Assembly (NCBI RefSeq): GCF_003312875.1
Contig: NZ_CP015163.1
Location: 186,001 to 250,000, forward strand
DNA from: Amycolatopsis albispora
GTDB lineage: Bacteria > Actinomycetota > Actinomycetes > Mycobacteriales > Pseudonocardiaceae
Length of the DNA stretch: 64,000 nt
Direction: 5' to 3'
Below, piece by piece: positions 49,793 through 57,768 of this stretch; the stretch's first letter is position 1, and every line of letters starts with the position of its first letter. Made by a program: the position numbers and the translations under genes. The notes beneath the pieces are model-generated. The model had not been told where the DNA came from, searched no databases, and worked only from the letters and a program-made list of their open reading frames with translations.

Positions 49793-50452
49793 TTGGCGTG
49801 GCGTCTCGCCAGCGCACTCGCAGATCTGCGTACGGAAGTGAACACCCGCTGGCCGAAGCGGGACAAGACGAGCGACGGCACGATCGGCGACGCGGCCCAC
49901 GCGAGCCGGTCCAGTGATCACAACCCGTGGGTCAAGGACGCGGCCGGAGTCGGCGTGGTCCGTGCGATCGACATCGACGTGGACGGCATCGACGCGGCAT
50001 GGCTGGCCGAGCACCTGCGCCAGCGCGGCCGGAACGGCGACCGTCGGCTGACCGACGGCGGGTACGTCATCCTGAACCGCCGGATCACCAACGCCGACTT
50101 CTCCGGCTGGCACGCGTACACCGGCAGCAATCCCCACACCAGCCACGTACACGTCTCGTTCTCCCGCAGCCGCTACGACGACCGAGGTACCTGGGGGATC
50201 GTCGGTGGAGGCGGTAGCACCCCACCGCCGTCGACCGGCCGCTCGACCCTGCGCCAGGGTTCGACCGGACAGGCCGTGAAGGACCTCCAGGCGTTCCTCA
50301 ACCGCGCGTACCCGGCCTACTCGAAGCTCGTCGTGGACGGGGCCTTCGGCCCGAAGACCACGGCCGTGGTGAAGGAGTTCCAGCGCCGCTCCGGGATCGC
50401 GAGCGACGGCATCGTGGGGCCGCAGACCTGGACGAAGCTCGGGTTCCGGTGA
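49793..50452 (+). CDS. Endolysin: M15-like peptidase with PG-binding domain
   Basis: A 219-residue protein from TTG 49793. Residues 30-125 resemble zinc D,D/L,D-carboxypeptidases of the M15 type: SDHNPW (H43), VVRAIDIDVDG (Asp near 60) and SHVHVSF (H118/H120) as likely zinc ligands. The C-terminal 65 residues are a PG_binding_1 domain (LRQGSTGQAVKDLQAFLNRA, DGIVGPQTWTKLG). It cuts peptide cross-links of the cell wall at lysis. Confidence 0.85.
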   Translation: MAWRLASALADLRTEVNTRWPKRDKTSDGTIGDAAHASRSSDHNPWVKDAAGVGVVRAIDIDVDGIDAAWLAEHLRQRGRNGDRRLTDGGYVILNRRITNADFSGWHAYTGSNPHTSHVHVSFSRSRYDDRGTWGIVGGGGSTPPPSTGRSTLRQGSTGQAVKDLQAFLNRAYPAYSKLVVDGAFGPKTTAVVKEFQRRSGIASDGIVGPQTWTKLGFR

Positions 50453-50769
50453 TGCCCGTGGACGACTACAGGACTCGACCGCGACCGATCCTCGACGCAA
50501 TCCGTGGCGGGGCATGGAAGACGGTGCTCGGTACCCTGATCGCCGCAGCGGTCTCGTTCGGACTGCTGAACGCTGAACAGGCGACGTTGCTCGACAACAT
50601 CGTTGCTGCGCTGGCCACGCTGATCACACTGGTGACGTCCTTCGTGGCACAGCTCCACGTTCTCGGACGAGCGGAACCTCGGGTCACTCCGGTATCAGAT
50701 CCGCGCGACAACGCTGGCGCACCACTGTTCCCGACGACCTCCGGACCGCCTGAGCCGCCGCTGACCTGA
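50452..50769 (+). CDS. Holin
   Basis: A 105-residue protein from ATG 50452 with two hydrophobic helices (TVLGTLIAAAVSFGLLNAEQ and NIVAALATLITLVTSFVAQL) and a Pro-rich tail. Position immediately after the endolysin and the two-helix topology fit an actinophage holin. It overlaps the endolysin stop. Confidence 0.72.
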   Translation: MPVDDYRTRPRPILDAIRGGAWKTVLGTLIAAAVSFGLLNAEQATLLDNIVAALATLITLVTSFVAQLHVLGRAEPRVTPVSDPRDNAGAPLFPTTSGPPEPPLT

Positions 50770-50817
50770 CCGCCGTTGCTACAGTTCCAGTGCGGCGATC
50801 ACCCGCAGGGGAACAAG

Positions 50818-50857
50818 AGCCCCCGTCTGTCCCGAGTGGACAGGCGGGGGCTTTTTT
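50818..50857 (+). terminator. Rho-independent terminator of the late operon
   Basis: 15-bp stem AGCCCCCGTCTGTCC (50818-50832) with GGACAGGCGGGGGCT (50838-50852), one G-T pair, followed by six T. It ends the late transcript and also faces the leftward genes after it. Confidence 0.9.
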
Positions 50858-50862
50858 CTTGT

Positions 50863-51210
50863 TCAGCAAGCCTTCTGACTCGCGTAGACCTCGGTCGGCT
50901 CCGGGCACGTCTCGAAGTTCGGCATGGCTTCCTTCATCACGACGACCAGGACACCGCGTCGCTGGAACAGCTTGGCTGCCTCACGGACGTGGGATGGAGA
51001 CGGGCCGAACGCTTCCGGCTTCGCGACGCGGACCTCATCACCAGGTCGGACACGATCCAACAAGCGGTCCAGACCCGGCGGCCGGTGCGGTCCCTGCCAG
51101 ATGTCCGCCACGACCTCCGAGCAGCCGAGGAAGCGCATCCACCAGCTCAGCATGTCGGCAGTACCCGCGATCGCCTGGGGGTTCACACGCAGGTAGCCGA
51201 AGACGGTCAC
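50863..51210 (-). CDS. Serine-resolvase-like protein lacking catalytic residues
   Basis: A 115-residue protein from ATG 51210. Its layout follows the resolvase catalytic domain: FGYLRV at the start, RPPGLDRLLDRVRPGDEVRV in the middle, and RRGVLVVVM at the end. The catalytic Ser (YxRVS) is Asn (YLRVN), and the DRLGR arginine motif is replaced by KPEAFG. No DNA-binding domain follows. It overlaps the lsr2 gene by 4 nt. It is probably not a recombinase; it could modulate the integrase or bind Lsr2. Confidence 0.65.
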   Translation of the reverse strand: MTVFGYLRVNPQAIAGTADMLSWWMRFLGCSEVVADIWQGPHRPPGLDRLLDRVRPGDEVRVAKPEAFGPSPSHVREAAKLFQRRGVLVVVMKEAMPNFETCPEPTEVYASQKAC

Positions 51211-51692
51211 GCCAACCCCACGGCGGCCGGGCCGACCGGCAACCCCTTCTCGCGGCGGTATGCCTCGTACTCCGTGTAGACCTCTTCGGCCACGATCCCG
51301 CGGCTACCGATGTCGAAGCCGTTCTCGCGGCCCCACTGCTTCGCCAGGTCGCGGTACTGCTTCTTGGCACGCTCGACCTCGCGAGTTCCGCTGCGATCGG
51401 ACTTGTACCAAGGCTTCCCGTTGGACATCGGTACCGCGTCGGCGGGCGCGGGCACAGATTTCGCCGAGGGTGCTGAGCCGTTCTTCCTTGCGGTCGGCAC
51501 GCGGCGCTCCGGCTTGAACTTGCCGATTTTCGTTGCTACATCACGAAACGGTGCAATCGCCTCCCGCAACTCCTCGGCGTGCTCGTCGCTGAGGTCCGCC
51601 GCGAAGGCGTCACCGTCGATCGCGAACAGGACGGTCTCGCTGGCTGGCGTCTCGTGATCGAAGTCGTCGACCAGGAGGACTTTCTTCGCCAC
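51207..51692 (-). CDS. lsr2: Lsr2-family nucleoid-associated protein
   Basis: A 161-residue protein from GTG 51692 with GAGGAGG upstream. The N-terminal dimerisation domain (KKVLLVDDFDHETPASETVL) and C-terminal DNA-binding domain (AKQWGRENGFDIGSRGIVAE, EVYTEY) are both Lsr2-like, with a longer linker than host Lsr2. In place of the host R-G-R minor-groove clasp it has S-R-G-I. Phage Lsr2 may silence lytic genes in lysogeny or interfere with host Lsr2. Confidence 0.85.
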   Translation of the reverse strand: MAKKVLLVDDFDHETPASETVLFAIDGDAFAADLSDEHAEELREAIAPFRDVATKIGKFKPERRVPTARKNGSAPSAKSVPAPADAVPMSNGKPWYKSDRSGTREVERAKKQYRDLAKQWGRENGFDIGSRGIVAEEVYTEYEAYRREKGLPVGPAAVGLA

Positions 51693-51709
51693 GCAGCATC
51701 CTCCTCTGC

Positions 51710-52114
51710 TCAGGCGGCAACAGCGTGTGCTGTGCTGCGGTTGTGCCGAACTCCCGGGCGTTTGCGGAGCTTCCGCTTGCCCATGTGCCGCTCGGCAAGG
51801 AACAGCCGGATGTGCTCGCGTGCAACCGGTACCGGCGACAAGTAGCCCTCGACCTCGGGGTACAGGATGCGACGTGCGCCGATGCGGCTCATCGTGTACG
51901 GCTCGCAGAGGTCCACGCCGGGCAGATGGCAGCGGGCGCATTCCAGCTCCTGCCGCCAAACCTCGTCCGGGTGGCCCTCGTTCTGAATGAAGTACGTCCC
52001 GAGCTGGTGAGTCAGGTCCCAGTTGTGGTGGAACAGTCGGCAGCGAAGAAACGCTTCCGGCGCGGACTCCAGGTACTCGCGAACCTCCGGGGGAATCCCG
52101 GACGCCTCGGTCAT
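51710..52114 (-). CDS. Zinc-binding phage protein, unknown function
   Basis: A 134-residue protein from ATG 52114 with GAGAGGG upstream; first gene of the lsr2 group. CRLFHHNWD and CARCHLPGVDLC suggest a zinc site. The promoter contains immunity operator O3. Very basic C-terminus (KRKLRKRPGVRHNR). Confidence 0.65.
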   Translation of the reverse strand: MTEASGIPPEVREYLESAPEAFLRCRLFHHNWDLTHQLGTYFIQNEGHPDEVWRQELECARCHLPGVDLCEPYTMSRIGARRILYPEVEGYLSPVPVAREHIRLFLAERHMGKRKLRKRPGVRHNRSTAHAVAA

Positions 52115-52149
52115 GCAGACCATCCCTCTCGTGTGCGCGTGATCACCCT

Positions 52150-52166
52150 GTTGAAACCGATTTAAC
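52150..52166. promoter_or_regulatory. Immunity operator O3 at the lsr2-group promoter
   Basis: GTTGAAACCGATTTAAC differs from O1 by one base. On the minus strand it overlaps a plausible -10 (TTAAAT) placed 17 nt after TTGCTT, upstream of the gene starting at 52114. Confidence 0.68.
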
Positions 52167-52234
52167 ACACCGTGCGGAGAGTAAGCAACCGGTTCGCGAC
52201 GGAAAGTTTCCACCGGTACCGAACGCAACAGACG

Positions 52235-52273
52235 ACAAAGGCCCCGTCGCTCACCGAGCGACGGGGCCTTTGT
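52235..52273. terminator. Bidirectional terminator
   Basis: Perfect 17-bp stem ACAAAGGCCCCGTCGCT (52235-52251) with its complement (52257-52273), loop CACCG. It follows the leftward DUF397 gene, which ends at 52285, and precedes the lsr2-group promoter, insulating the cargo region from the phage genes. Confidence 0.85.
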
Positions 52274-52284
52274 TGCGTCAGGCG

Positions 52285-52665
52285 CTACGCGGCGAATGCT
52301 GCCGCGTCGAACTCGTAATGCCTTACGCCGAGCCAGAACTTGTCGGCCTCAGACTCAGTGAAGACCAGCTCGACGTCGCTCGCGACGGCCGCACGGAACA
52401 CGTGCAGACCGTCATGGCGGCGAACGACCTCCAGGCAGGTACCGGCGGCCGAACCTGTCGCGCGGTAGGTCTCCAGGAAGGCGTCCCAATCGGCCGCGTC
52501 GAACACGAGCCGGAGATCGTCGGCGGAACCGAACGGCACCGTGTCGTTGCGCAGCTCGACCCGCGCTCCGCGGCGGGCCACGCGCACGCAGTCCTTGTCC
52601 GGCTGGCTGGCGGACGCCTTGCGGAAGTCGTCTTCGCGGAAGGGTGACGGGGTGGCGGTGCTCAT
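52285..52665 (-). CDS. DUF397-domain protein with two tandem DUF397 units
   Basis: A 126-residue protein from ATG 52665. Two DUF397-like units: KDCVRVARRGARVELRNDTV...DWDAFL, then GTCLEVVRRHDGLHVFRAAV...DKFWLG. DUF397 proteins pair with XRE-DUF5753 regulators throughout actinomycetes and act as small partners or antagonists. The XRE gene lies just upstream (36 nt). Most DUF397 proteins have a single unit of about 60 residues, so the tandem form is less usual. Confidence 0.8.
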   Translation of the reverse strand: MSTATPSPFREDDFRKASASQPDKDCVRVARRGARVELRNDTVPFGSADDLRLVFDAADWDAFLETYRATGSAAGTCLEVVRRHDGLHVFRAAVASDVELVFTESEADKFWLGVRHYEFDAAAFAA

Positions 52666-52700
52666 CAGCGATCTCTCCTGGTGGGGTGTCTCTGGAAAGC

Positions 52701-53582
52701 TCAGGCGGCGGCGCGGTAGTCGTCCGCGACGCCTCGAAGGAAGTCGCGGGTCTCGTCGAACTTCAGGGCGGCATTGCTCAGTCGCGCCCACGCGGTCTCG
52801 TACGCCCGCAGCGCCTTGCGGTCGTCGAGATACCTGATCTCGGCTTCGCCCTCGACGTAGGCGAGTTCGAGTGGGCCGGCCGCTCCTGGGGACGGCACGC
52901 GAATCAGCGTGAACGGAGATGCGATCGGCGACCTTCGGCCAGCGGGCTGGTCGAAAGGCATCACCTGGATGTGGACGTTCGGGCGGTTGGACAACTCGAT
53001 CATGTGCTCCACCTGTTCGAGCATCACGCCAGCGTCGCCCCACACCCGCCTCACGCACGACTCCGAAAGGACGAACTGGAGGAGCGGCGGCTCGTCCTTG
53101 GCAAGGATGTCCTGGCGAGCGAGTCGTGCCGCGATCCGGTCGTCGAGCGTGACGCCGTTGATTTCAGGCATGTCGGCATGCAGTGCGCGGACGTACGACT
53201 CGCACTGGAGAAGTCCCGGCGCAACCTCGACCTCTACGCCACGCAGCTGGTCGGCGTGCTTGTCGAGATCGACGCGGAGGCGGATGTCTTCGGAGTACGC
53301 CCGGTTGTGTCCGGTCGTCCAGAAGCCGCGCTTGTGGTTGTCACGTCGCAGCTCGCGTAGAGCCTCCTGATAGCCCTCGTCGGTGAATCCGAGCTTCGTC
53401 GCGAGCAGCACGAGGTCGCCGGGCGCAATGTTGCTGCCCCCGCTGATCAAGCTGGCCATGCGCGGCTGGCTGGTTTCGATGAGCTTCGCGGCCTCCGCCT
53501 GTGAAGCTCCTGCCGTCTCGATCATGTGCGCGATCTCGCGCCCGAGCAGCAGCTTCTTGGCAGTGCGGACGGTAGCGGGCAT
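52701..53582 (-). CDS. XRE-family regulator with DUF5753 domain
   Basis: A 293-residue protein from ATG 53582. The helix-turn-helix spans residues 13-65 (AHMIETAGASQAEAAKLIET, SQPRMASLISG); the C-terminal two-thirds is DUF5753 (EVAPGLLQCESYVRALHA, HMIELSNRPNVHIQVMPFDQ, PLELAYVEGEAEIRYLDD). It forms a pair with the DUF397 gene and is divergent from the RiPP operon at 53788, which it likely controls, with the palindrome at 53691 as operator. Confidence 0.88.
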   Translation of the reverse strand: MPATVRTAKKLLLGREIAHMIETAGASQAEAAKLIETSQPRMASLISGGSNIAPGDLVLLATKLGFTDEGYQEALRELRRDNHKRGFWTTGHNRAYSEDIRLRVDLDKHADQLRGVEVEVAPGLLQCESYVRALHADMPEINGVTLDDRIAARLARQDILAKDEPPLLQFVLSESCVRRVWGDAGVMLEQVEHMIELSNRPNVHIQVMPFDQPAGRRSPIASPFTLIRVPSPGAAGPLELAYVEGEAEIRYLDDRKALRAYETAWARLSNAALKFDETRDFLRGVADDYRAAA

Positions 53583-53690
53583 CTACAGGACCTCTCCGTG
53601 AGCTGAGTTCGTGGCGTTTCTGGATCGGTCGATACCTCCTCTCGCCACAGAGGGTATCGCCCGACGCCACTCGAATGGACGGGTGCTCAA

Positions 53691-53707
53691 GGCTTGATAA
53701 TCAAGCC
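53691..53707. promoter_or_regulatory. Palindromic operator candidate for the XRE regulator
   Basis: GGCTTGAT-A-ATCAAGCC, perfect 8-bp arms, in the 205-bp divergent region between the XRE gene and the RiPP operon. GGTATC half-sites occur at 53629, 53652 and 53712 in the same gap. Confidence 0.55.
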
Positions 53708-53787
53708 GAGCGGTATCAGACTGCATATCTACAAGATCGGAACCATCTAGCTGGAATCAGTCACACTACCGCATGCGAGAGGCAGTT

Positions 53788-54045
53788 ATGTCCGCACCTA
53801 CGACAGCAGTTACACCCGCTCTGACCAGGCGAGAGGTCAAATGTCGCGATGCGGCACGGCGTCCGAGGCACGTCAGCACCTACGTCGGTGAGGGCGTCGT
53901 CGTACTGCTCGCCCCGGCGGCCGAGGCTGCCCAGCTCGACCCGGACAGTGCACGCGAACTCGCGACGAACCTCCGCGAGCACGCCGACGCCGTCGAGGCC
54001 CGCCAGCGAACCTCGGCCGGAGCCGCGCAGCGCACGCGCTTCTAA
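53788..54045 (+). CDS. First gene of the RiPP operon, unknown function
   Basis: An 85-residue protein from ATG 53788 with GAGAGG 5 nt upstream (ATG 53773 possible). Basic first half, then VVVLLAPAAEAAQLDPDSAR and a helical C-terminus (ELATNLREHADAVEARQR). Small proteins of this shape often accompany XRE/DUF397 pairs. The following 192 bp (54046-54237) hold no convincing gene. Confidence 0.55.
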   Translation: MSAPTTAVTPALTRREVKCRDAARRPRHVSTYVGEGVVVLLAPAAEAAQLDPDSARELATNLREHADAVEARQRTSAGAAQRTRF

Positions 54046-54237
54046 GACCTGGCCCGCTTCCTCACCCCCAGAGAGGGACCGGGCTTCCGCAGGCGGGCGG
54101 CGGGACGTCGAGCAAGGCGGCGCGGCCCGGACGCCTGGCTCCGCCCCGCCGCCCCCTACCCCGAGAACGCGGCGGGCCTGACGTGGACCCCGACCTCCGT
54201 CAGGTCCGCCGCACACCACCTCATCAGGACGGTTCAC

Positions 54238-54528
54238 ATGGTTCAGCCCTCGAAGAACGACGAAAACCCCCATAGCGAGGCGCTGCGCCGAGCCGTTGCC
54301 CACGGGTTCGAGCAAGTTCCCATGCCGCTCTCGACGATGGCGGTGTACGAACGGTGGGATCGTCCGGCAGGAATCGTCGAGGTCATCAGCGTGGTCAGCG
54401 ATGACGAGGCGAAGGCGGCTCGGTGGCTGATCGCTGACTACGACTCCGGCGAGCACGGTCCGCGGTGGTCCCGCCAAGGATCACCCGAAGACGTGATCAA
54501 TGCCTTATTCGAGACGGCCGAACCATGA
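54238..54528 (+). CDS. RiPP-operon protein, unknown function
   Basis: A 96-residue protein from ATG 54238. The segment IVEVISVVSDDEAKAARWLI and closing SPEDVINALFETAEP suggest a small alpha/beta fold. Its stop overlaps the next start (ATGA). Confidence 0.6.
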   Translation: MVQPSKNDENPHSEALRRAVAHGFEQVPMPLSTMAVYERWDRPAGIVEVISVVSDDEAKAARWLIADYDSGEHGPRWSRQGSPEDVINALFETAEP

Positions 54529-54941
54529 ACGACGAGTTCATGGCTTCGGAGACCGCTTGGCCCGGTCTCTGGAGCAGCAATCTCTTGCACAAGGTGGTGA
54601 AGGGCAACGAGAGCCGCCTGTCCGCCCAAGGGCGTTCGTTCGGACTCTCCGAATGCGGCGTGGCCTGCGTGCCGTTCCCGACGAAGCGGCCCGGCACGGC
54701 GTACTGCCCGACCTGCTTTCCGAAGTGGCCACGAGAGGTCGAACCCGAGTTTGACGAGGTGCTGCCTCCGCTGCCGAAGAGGATTCCGCAGCAGGTACCG
54801 CCTCGGCGGCCGTTCCGGAGCGACCCGGACAGCCCCTGGTTCAACTCGTTTGAGCAAGCAGACGAGGTTTCCCCAATGAGACGGCGCGAAGTAGTCGCGT
54901 CGGTCGCGATAGTGCCTGAGCACCTGTTCAGGCGTGGATAA
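54525..54941 (+). CDS. Cys-containing RiPP-operon protein, probably zinc-binding
   Basis: A 138-residue protein from ATG 54525. The segment LSECGVACVPFPTKRPGTAY, CPTCFPKWP provides two Cys pairs (CGVAC and CPTC). A HKVV/R-Ls-GRS opening precedes it. The C-terminal part is Pro-rich. It ends 12 nt before the precursor gene. Possibly a regulator or partner of the pathway. Confidence 0.6.
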   Translation: MNDEFMASETAWPGLWSSNLLHKVVKGNESRLSAQGRSFGLSECGVACVPFPTKRPGTAYCPTCFPKWPREVEPEFDEVLPPLPKRIPQQVPPRRPFRSDPDSPWFNSFEQADEVSPMRRREVVASVAIVPEHLFRRG

Positions 54942-54953
54942 GGGAGGTACACG

Positions 54954-55295
54954 ATGACCGCAGTACTGGAGCCCGGTTTCGCCGACGACCCGTTGGCGAC
55001 CCACAGCGCCCAGTTCCCCCTCGGTCAGCTCCACGAGCGCACTGCCACGGACATCCGTTCCGAACCCGGCGTGCGTCCGTGGGGCCTTCGCTGGATGGAG
55101 GAGGGACGGGTGGCCGGCGTGGAGACCCCCCGGGGAACCTACGACCCCGTCAGGCAGGTGTCGGTCGACGCCGAGGGGCGGCCGATGAGCCCCTTCGCCG
55201 CCACAGCGAACTCGGTGTCGAACAACGACGGCGACGAGGGGCCGAGCGAGGACTGGACCTACGACTTCACGCCAGACAACCCGCACCAGGTCTGA
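54954..55295 (+). CDS. tgmA: Graspetide-type RiPP precursor peptide
   Basis: A 113-residue peptide from ATG 54954 with AGGGAGG upstream. The leader carries the two blocks typical of ATP-grasp-modified RiPP precursors: RPWGLRWM (residues 41-48) and TYDPVRQVSVDAEGRPM (62-78). The core (79-113) is rich in acceptors (D92, D94, E95, E99, D100, D104, D108) and donors (S87, S89, S98, T102, T106) and has a D92-G93 step suited to aspartimide formation. Its stop overlaps the ATP-grasp start (TGATG). Confidence 0.85.
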   Translation: MTAVLEPGFADDPLATHSAQFPLGQLHERTATDIRSEPGVRPWGLRWMEEGRVAGVETPRGTYDPVRQVSVDAEGRPMSPFAATANSVSNNDGDEGPSEDWTYDFTPDNPHQV

Positions 55296-56245
55296 TGTCC
55301 GTCCTCATTCTGACCGGGGAACACGACCCGTCCGCTGATCTCATGGTCTCGGCGCTTGAGAAGCGCGAGGCGATCGTCCATCGGGTCGATACGTCCTGGT
55401 TCCCGGGCCAGCTCAGCGTCACCGCTGAGCTGGCCTCGGGCCGCTGGTGCGGCACCTTGCGCACACCGCACCGGACGATCGACCTCGACACCATCACCGC
55501 CGTCTGGTACCGCGAGCCGAAGGCATTCGACTTCCCGGAGATGACGCCCACGGAGCGGATGCACGCGAACATCGAGGCCAAGTACGGCCTCGGCGGCATC
55601 CTGACGACGCTCCCGGTCCTGTGGGTGAACCACCCCGCCCGGGTAGCTGACGCGGCGTACAAGCCGGTCCAGCTCGTCGCTGCCCACCGGGCAGGGCTGA
55701 CCGTGCCGGACACCCTCCTCACGAACGAGGCGGACGCCGCCCGCGAATTCGGCCGCCGGGGACGCACCGTTACCAAGATGCTCGGCGGCGTCTCGCTCGT
55801 GGAAGAAGGTACCCGCCGGTACGCCCGCACCAGGCTGCTCGATCCATCCGACTTCGAGGACATGCGCGGCCTGGAACGGACTATGCACCAGTTCCAGCGG
55901 TGGGCGTCGAAGGCGAAGGAGGTCCGCGTAGTCGCGATTGGCGACCAACTCAACGCCATCGAGATTCACGCCCACAGCGCGAAGGCGTACGTGGACTACC
56001 GATCCGACTACCGGAGCCTGCGGTACCAGCTCACCGACCTACCGGAATCCGTCGAGGTCGGCGTGCGGCAGTTGATGAAGCACCTCGGCCTCCTGTACGG
56101 CGCGATCGACTTCGTGGTCGGTCCCACGAACGAGTGGACGTTCCTGGAGATCAACCCATCTGGCCAGTACGGCTGGTTGGAAAACCATACTGACGCTCCG
56201 TTGACCGACCAGCTCGCCGATCTCCTAGCAGGAGGAACCGCATGA
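55295..56245 (+). CDS. tgmB: ATP-grasp RiPP maturase
   Basis: A 316-residue ATP-grasp ligase. N-terminal domain VLILTGEHDPSADLMVSALE; central ITAVWYREPKAFDFP and LWVNHPARVADAAYKPVQLV; nucleotide/metal-binding C-terminal block LLYGAIDFVVGPTNEWTFLE followed by INPSGQYGWLE. This matches TgmB/graspetide ligases that form ester or amide cross-links between Ser/Thr/Lys and Asp/Glu side chains of the precursor. Coupled to both neighbours. Confidence 0.9.
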   Translation: MSVLILTGEHDPSADLMVSALEKREAIVHRVDTSWFPGQLSVTAELASGRWCGTLRTPHRTIDLDTITAVWYREPKAFDFPEMTPTERMHANIEAKYGLGGILTTLPVLWVNHPARVADAAYKPVQLVAAHRAGLTVPDTLLTNEADAAREFGRRGRTVTKMLGGVSLVEEGTRRYARTRLLDPSDFEDMRGLERTMHQFQRWASKAKEVRVVAIGDQLNAIEIHAHSAKAYVDYRSDYRSLRYQLTDLPESVEVGVRQLMKHLGLLYGAIDFVVGPTNEWTFLEINPSGQYGWLENHTDAPLTDQLADLLAGGTA

Positions 56246-57369
56246 CCGACTGGGAGCCACGCGCCATCGCGCTCGCCGACGAGCTGGCCGCCGCCGGGAA
56301 ACTGACTGACGAGCGCTGGCGCAAGGCGCTCACGAGCGTTCCGAGGCATGTCCTGGTGCCCGAGTACTTTCAGCCGGACCAGGAGGGAGGATGGCGTCGG
56401 GTCAGCACCTCTGCTGGCGAGGGTCTGGATGCCGTCTACTCGAACAAGTCCTTGATCACCGACGTGGACGAGCGGGGTCATGCCGTTTCGTCGTCGAGCA
56501 TGCCGGGCCTGATGGTGCGGATGCTGGAGTTGCTGGAGATCGGGCGGTTCCACCGCGTACTCGAAATCGGTACCGGCACCGGCTACAACGCCGCCTTGAT
56601 CACCGAGTACTTGGGCAACGGGAACAACCTGTTCAGCGTCGACATCGACTACATCGACACAGCGCAGGAACGGCTCGCGAGTCTCGGCTATCACCCGACG
56701 CTGCGGAAGGCCGACGGCGTTGACGGGTTGCCGGACTGGGCTCCGTACGACCGCATCCTCGCCACCGTGGCCGTACCGCGGATTCCGGCAGCCTGGGTCG
56801 CTCAGCTGAACGATGGCGGGCGCATCCTGGCGGACATCAAGGTCGCGGTCTCGGCCGGGAATCTGGTGTTGTTGCGCAAGAACGGCGACACCCTGTCCGG
56901 CCGCTTCGATGGCAGGTACGCGGCGTTCATGGCGATGAGGCACCCGGACCGGGCGCAGCAGCGGCCGAGCCAGCCGGCCACCTCCGGGAACGAAGAACAC
57001 TCGACGACCCACTATGAGCCGATGGCGTGGGAGAACACGGTTGTCTGGTTCCTCGCGGCGCTCCAGTTCCCGGAGGGCACCACCTATGGCATGCAGCTTG
57101 ACAGCGATCACCAGCCGTCGAAGGCCACCTTCTCCAGCGGGGACGGCTCGTGGGCTCGCGTCGACATCAAGGCCGATGCCAACGGTGAGCGGCTGGTGGT
57201 CCAGTCCGGTCCGACAAGCTTGTGGGACGTGATCTCCGACGGCTACAGGCAGTGGGAGGAGGCTGGCCGTCCGACCTGGGACCGCTTCTACCTCACGGTG
57301 AAGCCGGACGGCGAACAGGTCGTATGGCTGGACGATCCGGAGGGGGAGTTCTCCTGGCTGTTGCCTTAA
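56242..57369 (+). CDS. PIMT-family methyltransferase of the RiPP pathway
   Basis: A 375-residue protein from ATG 56242 with AGGAGG upstream. The protein-L-isoaspartate methyltransferase domain covers residues 10-215: SSSSMPGLMVRMLELLE (PIMT substrate loop) and VLEIGTGTGYNAALI (SAM site, residues 107-120). A C-terminal domain of about 150 residues is absent from housekeeping PIMTs (about 220 residues). In known graspetides with such enzymes the PIMT methylates an Asp of the cross-linked peptide, which then closes to an aspartimide. Confidence 0.88.
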   Translation: MTDWEPRAIALADELAAAGKLTDERWRKALTSVPRHVLVPEYFQPDQEGGWRRVSTSAGEGLDAVYSNKSLITDVDERGHAVSSSSMPGLMVRMLELLEIGRFHRVLEIGTGTGYNAALITEYLGNGNNLFSVDIDYIDTAQERLASLGYHPTLRKADGVDGLPDWAPYDRILATVAVPRIPAAWVAQLNDGGRILADIKVAVSAGNLVLLRKNGDTLSGRFDGRYAAFMAMRHPDRAQQRPSQPATSGNEEHSTTHYEPMAWENTVVWFLAALQFPEGTTYGMQLDSDHQPSKATFSSGDGSWARVDIKADANGERLVVQSGPTSLWDVISDGYRQWEEAGRPTWDRFYLTVKPDGEQVVWLDDPEGEFSWLLP

Positions 57370-57433
57370 CCGGGCTTTCTGGAGCGGCCAGCCCCCCGAC
57401 GCTCCCGGTTAGCCCCATGCCAGGATGCAGGAC

Positions 57434-57472
57434 AGGGAGCCCCCGGCGCACGCATCGCGCCGGGGGCTCCCT
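57434..57472. terminator. Terminator of the RiPP operon
   Basis: Perfect 16-bp stem AGGGAGCCCCCGGCGC (57434-57449) with its complement (57457-57472), 7-nt loop, between the convergent PIMT gene and the leftward gene at 57478. Confidence 0.85.
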
Positions 57473-57477
57473 GCTGC

Positions 57478-57690
57478 TCAGACAGTGACGTGACGACCGA
57501 GGATCGCCAGCATCCGTTGCAGGCACTCCAGCAGGTCGCCGAGGTCATCCGCGAGGAAGACGTCAGCGGGGCTGTCCGCCCACACCTTGCTCACGTACTC
57601 GATGTCCCGCTCCAGGCGCTCCGCGTCCTCGGGATGCCCCGAGGTCCGCAGCTCCTCGGCGGACGCCTTCACCTTCTCCTCCAGGGTCAT
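57478..57690 (-). CDS. Small helical protein
   Basis: A 70-residue protein from ATG 57690 with GGAGAGG upstream. Helical, acidic (EEKVKASAEELRTSGHPEDA, then DDLGDLLECLQRMLAILG). Located after the integrase in the leftward direction. Function unknown. Confidence 0.6.
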   Translation of the reverse strand: MTLEEKVKASAEELRTSGHPEDAERLERDIEYVSKVWADSPADVFLADDLGDLLECLQRMLAILGRHVTV

Positions 57691-57768
57691 GCTCGTGCCT
57701 CTCCCCATCGCCTGAAACCGGAACGCCCCCTGATCGGTGCCGTCCTCGCCACTTCGACTTGTAGTTGA

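Noticed and set aside
53849..54181. Open frame covering the 54046-54237 gap
   Set aside because: Mostly a shadow of the 53788 gene, then low-complexity Arg/Pro sequence with no ribosome binding site; I see no gene in the gap.
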